Position numbers and translations under genes: made by a program
Source: JBBQSU01 sp038234815
GTDB taxonomy: Bacteria > Planctomycetota > Phycisphaerae > Tepidisphaerales > Tepidisphaeraceae
Assembly (NCBI GenBank): GCA_038234815.1
Contig: JBBQSU010000007.1
Coordinates: 1 to 52,431 of the forward strand
Direction of reading: 5' to 3'
DNA length: 52,431 nt
Notes under the pieces: model-generated
The model's database searches: none
Seen by the model: only the letters and a program-made list of their open reading frames with translations
What the model was told of the DNA's origin: nothing
Part shown: one piece after another, positions 26,012-33,782 of the stretch
Layout: every line of letters starts with the position of its first letter
How positions within the stretch are numbered: position 1 is the first letter of the stretch

Positions 26012-26045
26012 TCAAAACGGGACAACCCTGACTTTCGCGTCAAGG

Positions 26046-26262
26046 TCACTTGCGTTTTGGGGGGCGGCCGATCTTTAGCGGCTCTCGCCATCCCAGTTTC
26101 ACGCGCGTCTGGTTGATCCATTGTTCGTCTCCGAACGGGCGACTCTTTTCCAAACAGCGATTCAATGCCGCCTCTTCCACCGGCGTCTTCGGTAGATCAA
26201 CCCATTGTACCCACTCCCGCCGCCATGGCACGGGCAACCCGGCCAGGTCTACTCTCACCTCT
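26046..26262 (-). pseudogene. C-terminal fragment of a REP-associated tyrosine transposase (RAYT)
   Basis: About 70 codons encode WVQWVDLPKTPVEEAALNRC, then EKSRPFGDEQWINQTRVKLG and end in GRPPKRK. This is the typical C-terminal tail of RAYT (Y1/IS200-like, REP-associated) transposases, with the pattern RPFG-x-(E/D)-x-W, T-x(3)-LG, GRPxK. The HUH motif and catalytic Tyr lie further upstream in the family and are absent here. The reading frame runs into repeat copy 2 at 26263 and is blocked. It cannot encode an active enzyme. Confidence 0.75.
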
Positions 26263-26449
26263 GAACGCGGAAAGCGGGATAGGTCCAATTGCGGCTATAG
26301 GTGCCCTGACGACAACCGGCCAACGCAATTTAGTGACGGACGGCCATCCGGTTGGCACTGTTGGCTGCAACACTGGAGTACGTCGCCCCTGGCAGAAAAG
26401 GTAAAGAAACGCGAAACCAGGAACATAATTCAGAGCCGTCCCGTTTAGG
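26263..26449. repeat. Dispersed ~187-bp repeat, copy 2 (REPIN-like)
   Basis: Second copy of the repeat at 24520-24707. It starts with GAACGCGGAAAGCGGGATAG and ends with GAGCCGTCCCGTTTAG, and carries the 40-bp identical block at 26335-26374. It joins the RAYT fragment directly at 26262/26263, which suggests that its insertion or a recombination there removed the 5' part of the transposase gene. Confidence 0.85.
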
Positions 26450-26512
26450 ATTCCTCGGTTTCTTTCCCGCAGTTAAATAAAGTCAGGGTTGTCCCGGTTT
26501 CTTTCCCGGCGG

Positions 26513-26794
26513 CTATTCTTTGCCGCCGTGCTGGCGCAGCAATTCCGCCACATCCTTGTGGCCCATAAGCGCTGTAAAGTGCAAAGGCGTTTCGCCGATT
26601 TCGTCTTTACTAAAAACCAAATCGTGGCGCATTGTCGATTCCCTCTGCATCAGTTCCGCCGGAGATAACCCGCTGAAATCCGCGCCTATGACGATCAGCT
26701 TTGATTGGAGCAACACCCTTTTTGTCAAAATCGCCACGGGGACGCGCTGCGCCCATTCAAATGAGTATTGATCCTCCCCGCTTGGCGGGAACAC
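26513..26794 (-). CDS. Small protein ending in one ankyrin-like repeat
   Basis: 93 residues. The C-terminal part, EIGETPLHFTALMGHKDVAE followed by LLRQHGG, is one clear ankyrin repeat; the N-terminal half is not recognised. Ankyrin proteins normally need several repeats, so this may be the surviving end of a longer gene. Its stop lies 13 bp from the RAYT/REP element. It starts 35 bp after the nucleotidyltransferase gene on the same strand and may be co-transcribed with it. The start codon is uncertain. Confidence 0.5.
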   Translation of the reverse strand: MFPPSGEDQYSFEWAQRVPVAILTKRVLLQSKLIVIGADFSGLSPAELMQRESTMRHDLVFSKDEIGETPLHFTALMGHKDVAELLRQHGGKE

Positions 26795-26829
26795 CGAGCT
26801 AGACGACGGGCGGCCTGGAGAGGCGAAGT

Positions 26830-27408
26830 CTACAACTTATCCAGCCAGGGATGCTGGGGATGAGTAATCGCGACGGCGAGCTTGAGCCAGTTTCGCGCTT
26901 CGGGATCGAGGGACGGGACTACCGAGCGAAAATCAAAATCGTCCTGCGCACCGGGCGTCTTTGATTTGTAAAGCAGCACGATTTCAGGAGCGAGGACGGG
27001 CACGCGGGCACGGCCATGACGAATCCATTGTCGCATGGGCAAGGCGACGTGCGTGTCCCGGCGATAAAGCCATTCTACACCGTTGGATTCATTCAGAAAG
27101 AACGTAACCACCTCATGTTCGGGGCTGCGGGCATGGAGAAGATGGATCGGCAGCATGTGCATCTGCCGGTCTTTCCAGCGATGGAATTTCTTCTGACGAT
27201 CCATAAGGAAAAAATGCCAGTCGGGAAGGTGATCGCGGATGGCGATCTGGTCTTCACGAAGAAGGGCGATTTCGGCGTCCTGATGGGGGCGCGTGATGCG
27301 GCCGAGCCAGAGGTCGAGCGCCCATCCGCCGGCAATACACCAGGGCCGGTTAAAGCCGATCATGAGTGCTGCGGCGCGGTCGGGCTGTTCGAAATCGAAG
27401 TCTTCCAT
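26830..27408 (-). CDS. Nucleotidyltransferase-fold protein (ANT(2'')-like)
   Basis: 192 residues from the ATG at 27408. WCIAGGWALDLWLGRITRPH followed by QDAEIALLRED matches the GGWALD...R-x-H-x-D-x-(E/D) signature of the nucleotidyltransferase superfamily, as in aminoglycoside 2''-adenylyltransferase relatives. A later part (LAPEIVLLYKSK) fits the same group. Such proteins are common in environmental bacteria, and the substrate cannot be inferred; an antibiotic-resistance role is not shown. Neither this ATG nor an earlier in-frame start at 27477 has a clear RBS. It is divergent from fabI, with 130 bp between starts. Confidence 0.7.
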   Translation of the reverse strand: MEDFDFEQPDRAAALMIGFNRPWCIAGGWALDLWLGRITRPHQDAEIALLREDQIAIRDHLPDWHFFLMDRQKKFHRWKDRQMHMLPIHLLHARSPEHEVVTFFLNESNGVEWLYRRDTHVALPMRQWIRHGRARVPVLAPEIVLLYKSKTPGAQDDFDFRSVVPSLDPEARNWLKLAVAITHPQHPWLDKL

Positions 27409-27480
27409 AAAATTCGCCGCTGCAGCGCGCCCCAAGCCCGCATTATCGGGAAGCGATCGGCCATCGCGGGCGCGCATCGC

Positions 27481-27509
27481 TTGTCGGGGTTCTCATCTGA
27501 CCGTACATT
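27481..27509 (+). promoter_or_regulatory. Candidate promoter for fabI
   Basis: TTGTCG (27481-27486) and TACATT (27504-27509) are separated by exactly 17 bp, 28 bp before the fabI ATG. GTACATTAACGTAC overlaps the -10 box and has GTAC at both ends. The -35 box matches four of six consensus positions. Confidence 0.45.
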
Positions 27510-27537
27510 AACGTACTTTGCCAAAAAGGAGAATTTG

Positions 27538-28323
27538 ATGGGTTTGCTCGATGGGAAAAAGGGATTGATCTTCGGTATTGCCAACAGTCACAGCATTGCC
27601 TGGCACATCGCCGGCAACGTGTTGAAGCAGGGGGGCACCTGCGGGTTTGGCCACTTGCCCGGTGAGAAGATGGAACGGCGGGTGAAAAAGGCGATGGACG
27701 AAGGCGGGTTTGCCGGAGAATGGCTTTATCCCTGTGACGTGAGCAATGACGCGTCGATCGACGCCTTCTTCGCCGCCGTCAAGGAAAAGTTCGGCCAGAT
27801 CGATTTCATGGTGCATTGCCTGGCGTTTGCCAATCATCAATATCTAAACAAGGTGGAGGGAAATTTCACCGCCACTCCGCGCGAGGTTTATACGCAGGCC
27901 TGCGACATCAGCGCCTATAGCCTGATCGGCCTGACCCGCGCGGCCCAACCGCTGATGACCAACGGGGGATCGGTGGTGGCCTTGACGTATTACGGGGCCA
28001 ACAAGGTGATCCCCGGCTATAACGTGATGGGCGTGGCCAAGGCCGCGCTGGAAACCACCGCGAGGTATCTGGCGTTCGATCTGGGCAACAAGAAAATCCG
28101 CGTCAATACCATCAGCGCCGGGCCGATCCGAACGCTCAGCGCCTCTGCGGTGGGGGGCATCGACGAGATGTTCGACCACACGATCCGCAAGGCCCCGCTG
28201 CACCGGAACGTCGAAGGCGATGAGGTGGGCAAGACGGCGGTCTATCTCTTAAGCGATCTGAGCAGTGGAGTGACCGGCGAGAACATCTTCGTAGACTGCG
28301 GGTTTAATGTGGTTGGACTCTAA
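27538..28323 (+). CDS. fabI: Enoyl-[acyl-carrier-protein] reductase (NADH)
   Basis: 261 residues from the ATG at 27538 with AAAAAGGAGA as RBS. It reduces the enoyl-ACP double bond in the last step of each fatty-acid elongation cycle. The FabI cofactor motif (GIANSHSIAWHIA) and the catalytic pair Tyr161-x6-Lys168 (GYNVMGVAKAALE) are intact, as are NTISAGPIRTLSA and the C-terminal GENIFVDCG. The length is normal. It follows its own promoter and is not in a fab cluster. Confidence 0.96.
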   Translation: MGLLDGKKGLIFGIANSHSIAWHIAGNVLKQGGTCGFGHLPGEKMERRVKKAMDEGGFAGEWLYPCDVSNDASIDAFFAAVKEKFGQIDFMVHCLAFANHQYLNKVEGNFTATPREVYTQACDISAYSLIGLTRAAQPLMTNGGSVVALTYYGANKVIPGYNVMGVAKAALETTARYLAFDLGNKKIRVNTISAGPIRTLSASAVGGIDEMFDHTIRKAPLHRNVEGDEVGKTAVYLLSDLSSGVTGENIFVDCGFNVVGL

Positions 28324-28325
28324 TT

Positions 28326-28472
28326 GGTGCAAACCACCAAGGCGCGAGGAAAATCAACATAGAGCCAAGGATTTGGCAGATTTGAAGTTTGAAATTCAGA
28401 CTTCCTGATCTGTGCAATGCGTGAAATCGTTGTTTTTCTCTTCTTCGTGCCTTCGTTACTTCGTGGTTGACA
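28326..28472. repeat. Imperfect inverted repeat of the ACCACgAAG type between fabI and mnmA
   Basis: Left arm AACCACCAAGGCGCGAGGAA (from about 28331). The right arm on the opposite strand reads AACCACGAAGTAACGAAGGC then ACGAAGAA (about 28469-28442). The arms share ACCAC-AAG, GCxCGAxGAA and an A-rich end, but differ by a short insertion. The interior is AT-richer than its surroundings. This occupies the whole space between the genes and looks like a small palindromic intergenic element. Confidence 0.45.
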
Positions 28473-28476
28473 AAAC

Positions 28477-29601
28477 ATGAGTCATCCCAAAGGCAAAGTG
28501 GTAGTTGCCATGAGCGGTGGAGTGGACAGCTCCGTCGCTGCGGCGCTTTTGCTGCGCCAGGGGTATGAGGTGGTGGGGTGTTTCATGCGGCTGGGATCGC
28601 CCGACGGCGTGGATGTGCCCGCCGAGGCTGACGACGCCGGCAGCACCAAGAGCAAACAGGGATGCTGCAGCGTATTGGACGCCGACGACGCCCGCAGGGT
28701 GGCCGGTCTGCTGGGCATCCCGTTTTATGTGCTAAATTTTCAGGAAGATTTTGGCCGGGTGATTGATTACTTCGTCGCCGAGTACAACCGCGGACGCACG
28801 CCCAATCCCTGCGTTCGATGCAACGACTGGCTGAAGTTCGGCAAGCTGGCGCGATATGCCGAGGCCGTAGGCGCGGATTTTGTGGCCAGCGGACATTATG
28901 CCCGCATCGGCATCGACCCGATCACCGGGCAGAAGACGCTTTTTCGCGGACTGGATCATAAAAAGGACCAGAGCTACGTCTTATTCGGTATGGACCAGAA
29001 GACAGTGCAGCACACGCTGCTGCCGATCGGCGAATACGAAAAGCATGACGTGCGGGCATTGGCCGAGGAAATGAAGCTGCCGGTTTTTAACAAGCCCGAC
29101 AGCCAGGAAATCTGCTTCGTGCCCAATCAGGACTATGCCGGACTGGTGCGCCGGCGCTCGCCGGAATCGTTTCGACCCGGATCGGTTGTCGGGCGGGACG
29201 GCGCGGAGATCGGCCGGCACGAAGGGCATCAGCATTTCACCATCGGCCAGCGCAAGGGCGTCGGTGTTGCCTTCGGCTACCCCATCTACGTCGTCGATAT
29301 CGATCCAACCGAGAACCGCGTGACGCTGGGAGAGAAGGCCGAACTTCTGAAGACAACGCTCGTAGCAAATGACATCAACCTCATCGGTGATCGCATTTCG
29401 CGGGCTGCGGAAGAACTGCGCTGCGCGGCCAAGATCAGGTACAACCATCCGCCGCAGCCTGCGACCGTGCGACTGTCCGGCGCTGGCGAAATCACCGTCA
29501 GGTTTGACGAGCCTCAATCGGCGATCACACCGGGGCAGGCAGTGGTGTGCTACGACAACGAGGTGGTGCTGGGCGGGGGCTGGATCGACCGGGTGGCATG
29601 A
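28477..29601 (+). CDS. mnmA: tRNA-specific 2-thiouridylase MnmA
   Basis: 374 residues. It makes the s2 group of U34 in tRNA-Lys, -Glu and -Gln. The PP-loop SGGVDSSVAAALLLRQGYEV is at the N-terminus. The catalytic cysteines lie in GRTPNPCVRCNDWLKFG and SQEICFVPNQDYAG, and FTIGQRKGVGVAFG marks the central domain. An extra segment (SKQGCCSVLDADDARRVAGL) between the PP-loop and the first active-site Cys is normal for this subgroup. The stop overlaps the next start (ATGA). Confidence 0.96.
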   Translation: MSHPKGKVVVAMSGGVDSSVAAALLLRQGYEVVGCFMRLGSPDGVDVPAEADDAGSTKSKQGCCSVLDADDARRVAGLLGIPFYVLNFQEDFGRVIDYFVAEYNRGRTPNPCVRCNDWLKFGKLARYAEAVGADFVASGHYARIGIDPITGQKTLFRGLDHKKDQSYVLFGMDQKTVQHTLLPIGEYEKHDVRALAEEMKLPVFNKPDSQEICFVPNQDYAGLVRRRSPESFRPGSVVGRDGAEIGRHEGHQHFTIGQRKGVGVAFGYPIYVVDIDPTENRVTLGEKAELLKTTLVANDINLIGDRISRAAEELRCAAKIRYNHPPQPATVRLSGAGEITVRFDEPQSAITPGQAVVCYDNEVVLGGGWIDRVA

Positions 29602-30512
29602 ATCTCCGCAGAAACATCCTGATATTCCACACCGGCGCACTCGGCGATTTTGTCATCACCTGGCCGTTGGCGCTTGCCCTGGGACGCTTGTTTGCCCAAA
29701 GCCGGGTGATCTACGTCACCCATGCCAGCAAGGGCCAACTGGCCGAACGAATTTTGAAAGTGGAATCGGTGGATGCTGATGCGGGCTGGCATCAACTCTA
29801 TTCCGAATCGCCGGCGCTTGCCGATCGACACCTGCGGCTGCTGCGCGGCGCGCAAGCGGTCTTCAGCTTCGGCGGGATTCCCGGCGACAGGTGGAGCGGC
29901 AATATCGCTAGTGTGACGGATGCGCCGATCACTTACATCGACACCAGTGAATGCGCTGCGGCGCCGGGGACGCACGTCACCGAGGCCATTGCCCAGCAGC
30001 TTTCCTCACCGCTGGCCGACGGCGTGCGGCAAATCGTTCGATCGATCCACGCCCGCGGGGTGGGTTATCAACGCAAGCCGGGTTCCGTTGTCGTCATCCA
30101 CCCCGGTGCCGGCTCGCCGGACAAGTGCTGGCCGCTTGCGCGGTTTATGGAGGTGATTTTGCATCTGCAAAAGCAGGGGAAAGCCGTGCGCGTCCTTGTC
30201 GGCGAAGTAGAGCAGCACCGCTGGCCCAAGGCCGATCTGGCATCGCTGACAGCGTGCGCCGCGCTGCGAACGCCGGCAACTTATCTGGAACTTTTAGCGG
30301 AACTGGCCTCCGCGGATCGCTTTATCGGCAACGATTCCGGCCCCACTCACCTGGCTGCGATCATCGGAGTGCCGACGGTTTCGATCTTCGGCACCGACCC
30401 GGCGCGCTGGCGGCCCATCGGGCCATCGGTCTGTGTACAGCGCGGGGATGCACTCTCCGACGTTACCGTTGCGCAAGTGCTGGCGGGGTTGAAGTCGCTC
30501 GTTTCGACGTAA
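29598..30512 (+). CDS. Glycosyltransferase family 9 (heptosyltransferase-like)
   Basis: 304 residues from the ATG at 29598, which overlaps the mnmA stop. The GT9 pattern is complete: ILIFHTGALGDFVITWPLAL at the N-terminus, VVVIHPGAGSPDKCWPLARF in the middle and IGNDSGPTHLAAIIGVPTVS near the end. GT9 enzymes transfer heptose or related sugars onto the lipopolysaccharide core at the inner membrane. With lpxD and bamA this supports a lipopolysaccharide-bearing outer membrane. The exact sugar is not predictable. Confidence 0.9.
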   Translation: MNLRRNILIFHTGALGDFVITWPLALALGRLFAQSRVIYVTHASKGQLAERILKVESVDADAGWHQLYSESPALADRHLRLLRGAQAVFSFGGIPGDRWSGNIASVTDAPITYIDTSECAAAPGTHVTEAIAQQLSSPLADGVRQIVRSIHARGVGYQRKPGSVVVIHPGAGSPDKCWPLARFMEVILHLQKQGKAVRVLVGEVEQHRWPKADLASLTACAALRTPATYLELLAELASADRFIGNDSGPTHLAAIIGVPTVSIFGTDPARWRPIGPSVCVQRGDALSDVTVAQVLAGLKSLVST

Positions 30513-30577
30513 GTGCCGCGTAAATAGTCAATGTCTTATTCTAGTAGACATAATACGCTTTAATGCCCAGAAAACAC

Positions 30578-30604
30578 GCGACCCGGGATTGCCTCCCGGG
30601 TCGC
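30578..30604. terminator. Hairpin between GT9 gene and pnp
   Basis: An 11-bp perfect stem: GCGACCCGGGA (30578-30588) with TCCCGGGTCGC (30594-30604) around TTGCC. On the minus strand it follows the pnp stop by 22 nt and is trailed by TGTTTTC, so it is best read as the pnp terminator. It also closes the mnmA-GT9 unit. Confidence 0.7.
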
Positions 30605-30626
30605 GCGGGTTAGATGATTAATCTTC

Positions 30627-32879
30627 TTATCGGCCGCGACCGCCGCCACGGCCTCCGCGACCACCACCACCGCCACCACCACCACGGCGCTCGCCGTCGT
30701 CGTGACCGCGGTCTTCGCTTTGGCCTTCCCCGCCTTCGCGGGGTGCCGGATCAGGATCGGAGTTGCCTTCGTCCTTCATCGCGGCCTTGCGGCTCAGCTT
30801 GATTCGGCCCTGGTCGTCGATGAGGAGAACCTTCACGCGGACTTCCTGGCCCATTTCGACAATGTCCGAGGGATTCCCCACGTATTTGTCGCTTAGTTCA
30901 GAGACGTGGCACAGCCCATCGGTGTCGGGCGCGATCTCAACGAACGCGCCGAAGTCCTTGATGCTCACCACCACGCCCTGATAAATCTTGCCGACTTTCA
31001 CCTCGGCGGTCATGGCTTCCACGATGTCGCGGCAACGCTCGGCGGCAGCGGCATCCGTCGAACTGATGTACACCGTGCCGTCGTCTTCGATGTCGATATT
31101 GGCGCCGGTGTCGGCCTGCAGGGCCTTGATATTCTTTCCGCCCGGGCCGATCAGCTTGCCGATCTTTTCCGGGTCGATCTTTACCGTCAGCAGTCGAGGC
31201 GCCCACTTGCTGATTTCCGGCCGCGGGGCCGGCAGCGTTGACGCCATGATGTCCAGAATCTTCAGGCGGGCTTCCTTGGCGCGTTTCAGTGTCTCACGAA
31301 TAATCGCGTGATCGATGCCTTCGATCTTGATATCAAGCTGAATGGCGGTGATCCCGTCGCGGGTGCCGCAGACTTTGAAATCCATATCGCCGAAGTGGTC
31401 TTCTTCGCCAAGGATATCGGTCAGCAGCACCTGCTTGTCGCCTTCCTTAACCAGGCCCACTGAAATGCCCGCGACCATCTTGGTGATAGGTACGCCGGCA
31501 TCCATCAAAGCCAGGCATCCGCCGCAGCTTGATGCCATCGAACTGGAACCGTTGGACTCGAGGATGTCGCTGATGATCCGCACGGTGTAGGGGAATTTTT
31601 CGATGCCCGGAAGCACGGGAATGAGCGAGCGTTCGGCGAGCGCGCCGTGCCCGATTTCGCGCCGGCCCGGCCCCCGGATCGGCCGTACTTCACCCACGCT
31701 GTAACTGGGGAAGTTGTAATGCAGCATGAACTTCTGGCTGTATTCGTCGGTCAAACCGTCCACAAGCTGTTCATCGGATGAGGTGCCCAGGGTGACGGTA
31801 CACATGGCCTGGGTTTCCCCGCGGCTGAACACCGCCGAGCCATGCACTCGCGGCAACATGCTCACTTCGCAACTGATCGGGCGGATGTCGGTGAACGACC
31901 GGCCATCGGGCCGCACGCCGGACAGGATGGTTTCTCGCGTGACCTGCTCTTCGACCTCGCTGAACACCGCCCGAATCTGCGACTGTTTCTGCTTGGTCGC
32001 CATGACCGTGCCATAGCTGGCGTTGGGATCGGTGACGGCCGGGGCCATTTCCGCAATTACTTCGTCGCGGATTGCCACCACGGCATCGGCACGGTTGCCC
32101 TTGCCCGGCTTGCCCTTGACCTCCCGAATTTTGTCAGCAACCTTGGCGCGGATGGCCTCGACAAAGCTGGCGTCGGGCAGCTTGCAGTTGCCCTGCTTTT
32201 CATGCCCGACTTTCTTCTGCAACTCTTCGATCATGCCGACGATTTCGATGATCGCGTTGTGACCGAACTCGATGGCGTCGGCCACGACGGATTCTTCTGA
32301 TTCGCGGGCACCAATTTCGATCATGTTGACGAAATGCTTTGTGCCGGCGACGACCAGATCAAAATCGCTCTGCTCGATCTGGGCCACGGTGGGGTTCAGG
32401 ACCAGTTGCCCGTCGATCCGGCCAACGCGCACGTGGGCGATTGGCGTGGTGAAGGGGATGTCGGAAATGGCCACGCAGGCGCTGGCGGCCACGCCGGCGA
32501 AAATGTCCGGGTCGTTTTCGTGATCGAAAGCCAGCACGTTCAACTGAATCTGCACTTCGTCCATGAAGCCCTTGGGGAAGAGCGGGCGAAGCGGGCGATC
32601 GATGAGCCGGGCGGTGAGAATTTCCTTGGTGGTGGGCCGGCCTTCGCGTTTCATAAACCCGCCGGGGAATTTTCCCGCAGCGGCGCGGCGCTCGCGATAA
32701 TCCACCTGGAGGGGGAAGAAGTCGATGCCTTCGCGGGGGTTGGCGCGTGCGACGGCCCCAAAGACCACGGTGTCGCCGTATTGTACGGTGACAGACCCGT
32801 GGGCCAGCTTGGCATAAGTTCCGGTTTCGATCGAGAGAACACGTCCGCCGATTTGGCGTTCGACTCGGATGGCTTGCAT
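30627..32879 (-). CDS. pnp: Polyribonucleotide nucleotidyltransferase (PNPase)
   Basis: 750 residues from the ATG at 32879, with AGGAAACG upstream. A phosphorolytic 3'-5' exoribonuclease. Two RNase PH domains are visible (FFPLQVDYRERRAAAGKFPG in the first; GPGRREIGHGALAERSLIPV and SNGSSSMASSCGGCLALMDA in the second). A KH domain follows (KIGKLIGPGGKNIKALQADT), then an S1 domain (GVVVSIKDFGAFVEIAPDTD). It ends in an acidic then Gly/Arg-rich low-complexity tail of about 50 residues containing runs of G and GRGG. The order rpsO-pnp on the minus strand is the classical one. Confidence 0.97.
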   Translation of the reverse strand: MQAIRVERQIGGRVLSIETGTYAKLAHGSVTVQYGDTVVFGAVARANPREGIDFFPLQVDYRERRAAAGKFPGGFMKREGRPTTKEILTARLIDRPLRPLFPKGFMDEVQIQLNVLAFDHENDPDIFAGVAASACVAISDIPFTTPIAHVRVGRIDGQLVLNPTVAQIEQSDFDLVVAGTKHFVNMIEIGARESEESVVADAIEFGHNAIIEIVGMIEELQKKVGHEKQGNCKLPDASFVEAIRAKVADKIREVKGKPGKGNRADAVVAIRDEVIAEMAPAVTDPNASYGTVMATKQKQSQIRAVFSEVEEQVTRETILSGVRPDGRSFTDIRPISCEVSMLPRVHGSAVFSRGETQAMCTVTLGTSSDEQLVDGLTDEYSQKFMLHYNFPSYSVGEVRPIRGPGRREIGHGALAERSLIPVLPGIEKFPYTVRIISDILESNGSSSMASSCGGCLALMDAGVPITKMVAGISVGLVKEGDKQVLLTDILGEEDHFGDMDFKVCGTRDGITAIQLDIKIEGIDHAIIRETLKRAKEARLKILDIMASTLPAPRPEISKWAPRLLTVKIDPEKIGKLIGPGGKNIKALQADTGANIDIEDDGTVYISSTDAAAAERCRDIVEAMTAEVKVGKIYQGVVVSIKDFGAFVEIAPDTDGLCHVSELSDKYVGNPSDIVEMGQEVRVKVLLIDDQGRIKLSRKAAMKDEGNSDPDPAPREGGEGQSEDRGHDDGERRGGGGGGGGRGGRGGGRGR

Positions 32880-33142
32880 AAAATTTCGTTTCCTGGCCCG
32901 AATGTTGATTGGACGTACGGTTACGACGTTCAGGGGCGAGGGGTCGAGGCGGTCAGGCAAACGTCAGGAAAAATCCGGATCCGCCAGGCAACTTGCGGCG
33001 TAGGTGATTATTCCTGATTCAAACGTCTCGAGCCCTAATCCCTGAACAAGTACGCCTTGAAAAATTCGATCCGGGACCAATCTCAGCACAACTTTCAGGC
33101 CGATGAGTTGCGGGATTTGTCCTGATCCTTACGAAAAGCCAC

Positions 33143-33156
33143 GGGGCATTGGCCCC
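33143..33156 (-). other. Small hairpin in the rpsO-pnp spacer
   Basis: GGGGC (33143-33147) and GCCCC (33152-33156) can pair around ATTG, in the 358-bp spacer between rpsO and pnp. In enterobacteria this spacer holds an attenuator and RNase III processing site; here the stem is too short to claim the same role. Nothing else was recognised in 32880-33237. Confidence 0.3.
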
Positions 33157-33237
33157 ATGATCCTGCAAACCGGACACAAGCCCAGGTGTTGCAGGTGAAT
33201 GCGCCGGACGCGCACCGCGACCGGCACCGAAGGCTGC

Positions 33238-33507
33238 TTATTTCCGCAGGCCCAGCTTCTGAATGATCGACAGGTACCGCGTGCGGTCCTGCTTCGTCAG
33301 ATACTTCAGCAGACTATTCCGACGACCCACCATCTTCAGCAGCCCCCGACGCGACGAGTGATCCTTCTTGTGCGTCTTTAGATGCTCGGTCAACTCGGTA
33401 ATCCGCGTGGTGAGCAGGGCAATCTGCACTTCCGGTGATCCGGTGTCTTTGTCATGCAGCTTGTGTTCACCGACAACTTTGGTCTTGGCTTCAGCGGTAA
33501 CGGACAT
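33238..33507 (-). CDS. rpsO: 30S ribosomal protein S15
   Basis: 89 residues. S15 binds 16S rRNA at the three-way junction of helices 20-22. Signature parts are DTGSPEVQIALLTTRITELT, the HLKTHKKDHSSRRGLL loop and VGRRNSLLKYL. The start at 33507 gives the family-typical MSVTAEAK and exactly 89 residues; an ATG two codons earlier (33513) is in frame and closer to GGAG. It is followed by pnp on the same strand, as in most bacteria. Candidate leader structures lie upstream. Confidence 0.97.
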   Translation of the reverse strand: MSVTAEAKTKVVGEHKLHDKDTGSPEVQIALLTTRITELTEHLKTHKKDHSSRRGLLKMVGRRNSLLKYLTKQDRTRYLSIIQKLGLRK

Positions 33508-33715
33508 GGACATTTACTCCAGACGCCACACCCGGCAGACGAATCCGCAGGGAGGGCCATTGAATCGCAATTCCCCGATCAACCGACCATCGGCTGATTC
33601 CAAGGGGAGAGGCAGGATACGCGCAAGGGGCCTATCAGGCAAGACGCCAATGCTCGAAAACGCCCGGTGGGTGTCGTTACGCCTTATGACGATTTGGAGA
33701 ACCCGCGGCGAAAGT

Positions 33716-33745
33716 GGTGCGCTTTTGGGCGCCAAAAAGCGCACC
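33716..33745 (-). promoter_or_regulatory. Strong hairpin upstream of rpsO
   Basis: GGTGCGCTTTT (33716-33726) pairs perfectly with AAAAGCGCACC (33735-33745). With one bulged A the stem can extend to GGTGCGCTTTTGG / CCAAAAAGCGCACC around GCG. It lies about 210 nt upstream of rpsO. Since rpsO is autoregulated by leader RNA in several bacteria, a regulatory role is possible but not shown. No T run follows on either strand. The weak frame across 33514-33747 on the minus strand is not considered a gene. Confidence 0.5.
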
Positions 33746-33782
33746 AAGATTTGACCCCTTCCGAAAAAAAATAAAATTTTTT

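Larger units (their letters stand above)
26014..26500. mobile_element. REP/RAYT-type element bounded by 22-bp inverted repeats
   Basis: AAAACGGGACAACCCTGACT plus TT (26014-26035) is repeated inverted at 26479-26500 with one mismatch. Inside lie the end of a RAYT-like transposase gene and copy 2 of the 187-bp repeat. The CGGTTTCTTTCCCG motif occurs twice at the right end (26456-26469 and 26495-26508). The core CGGGAC is shared with the ends of the 187-bp repeat, as expected if all are REP sites of one transposase family. The left end coincides with the break in tgt. Confidence 0.65.

Noticed and set aside
26830..27408. Aminoglycoside-resistance gene
   Set aside because: Only the general nucleotidyltransferase signature is seen; no specific resistance subfamily can be recognised.
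33514..33747. 77-codon frame directly upstream of rpsO
   Set aside because: It begins inside the long hairpin and ends directly at the rpsO start; the translation is unlike a folded protein. More likely untranslated leader.
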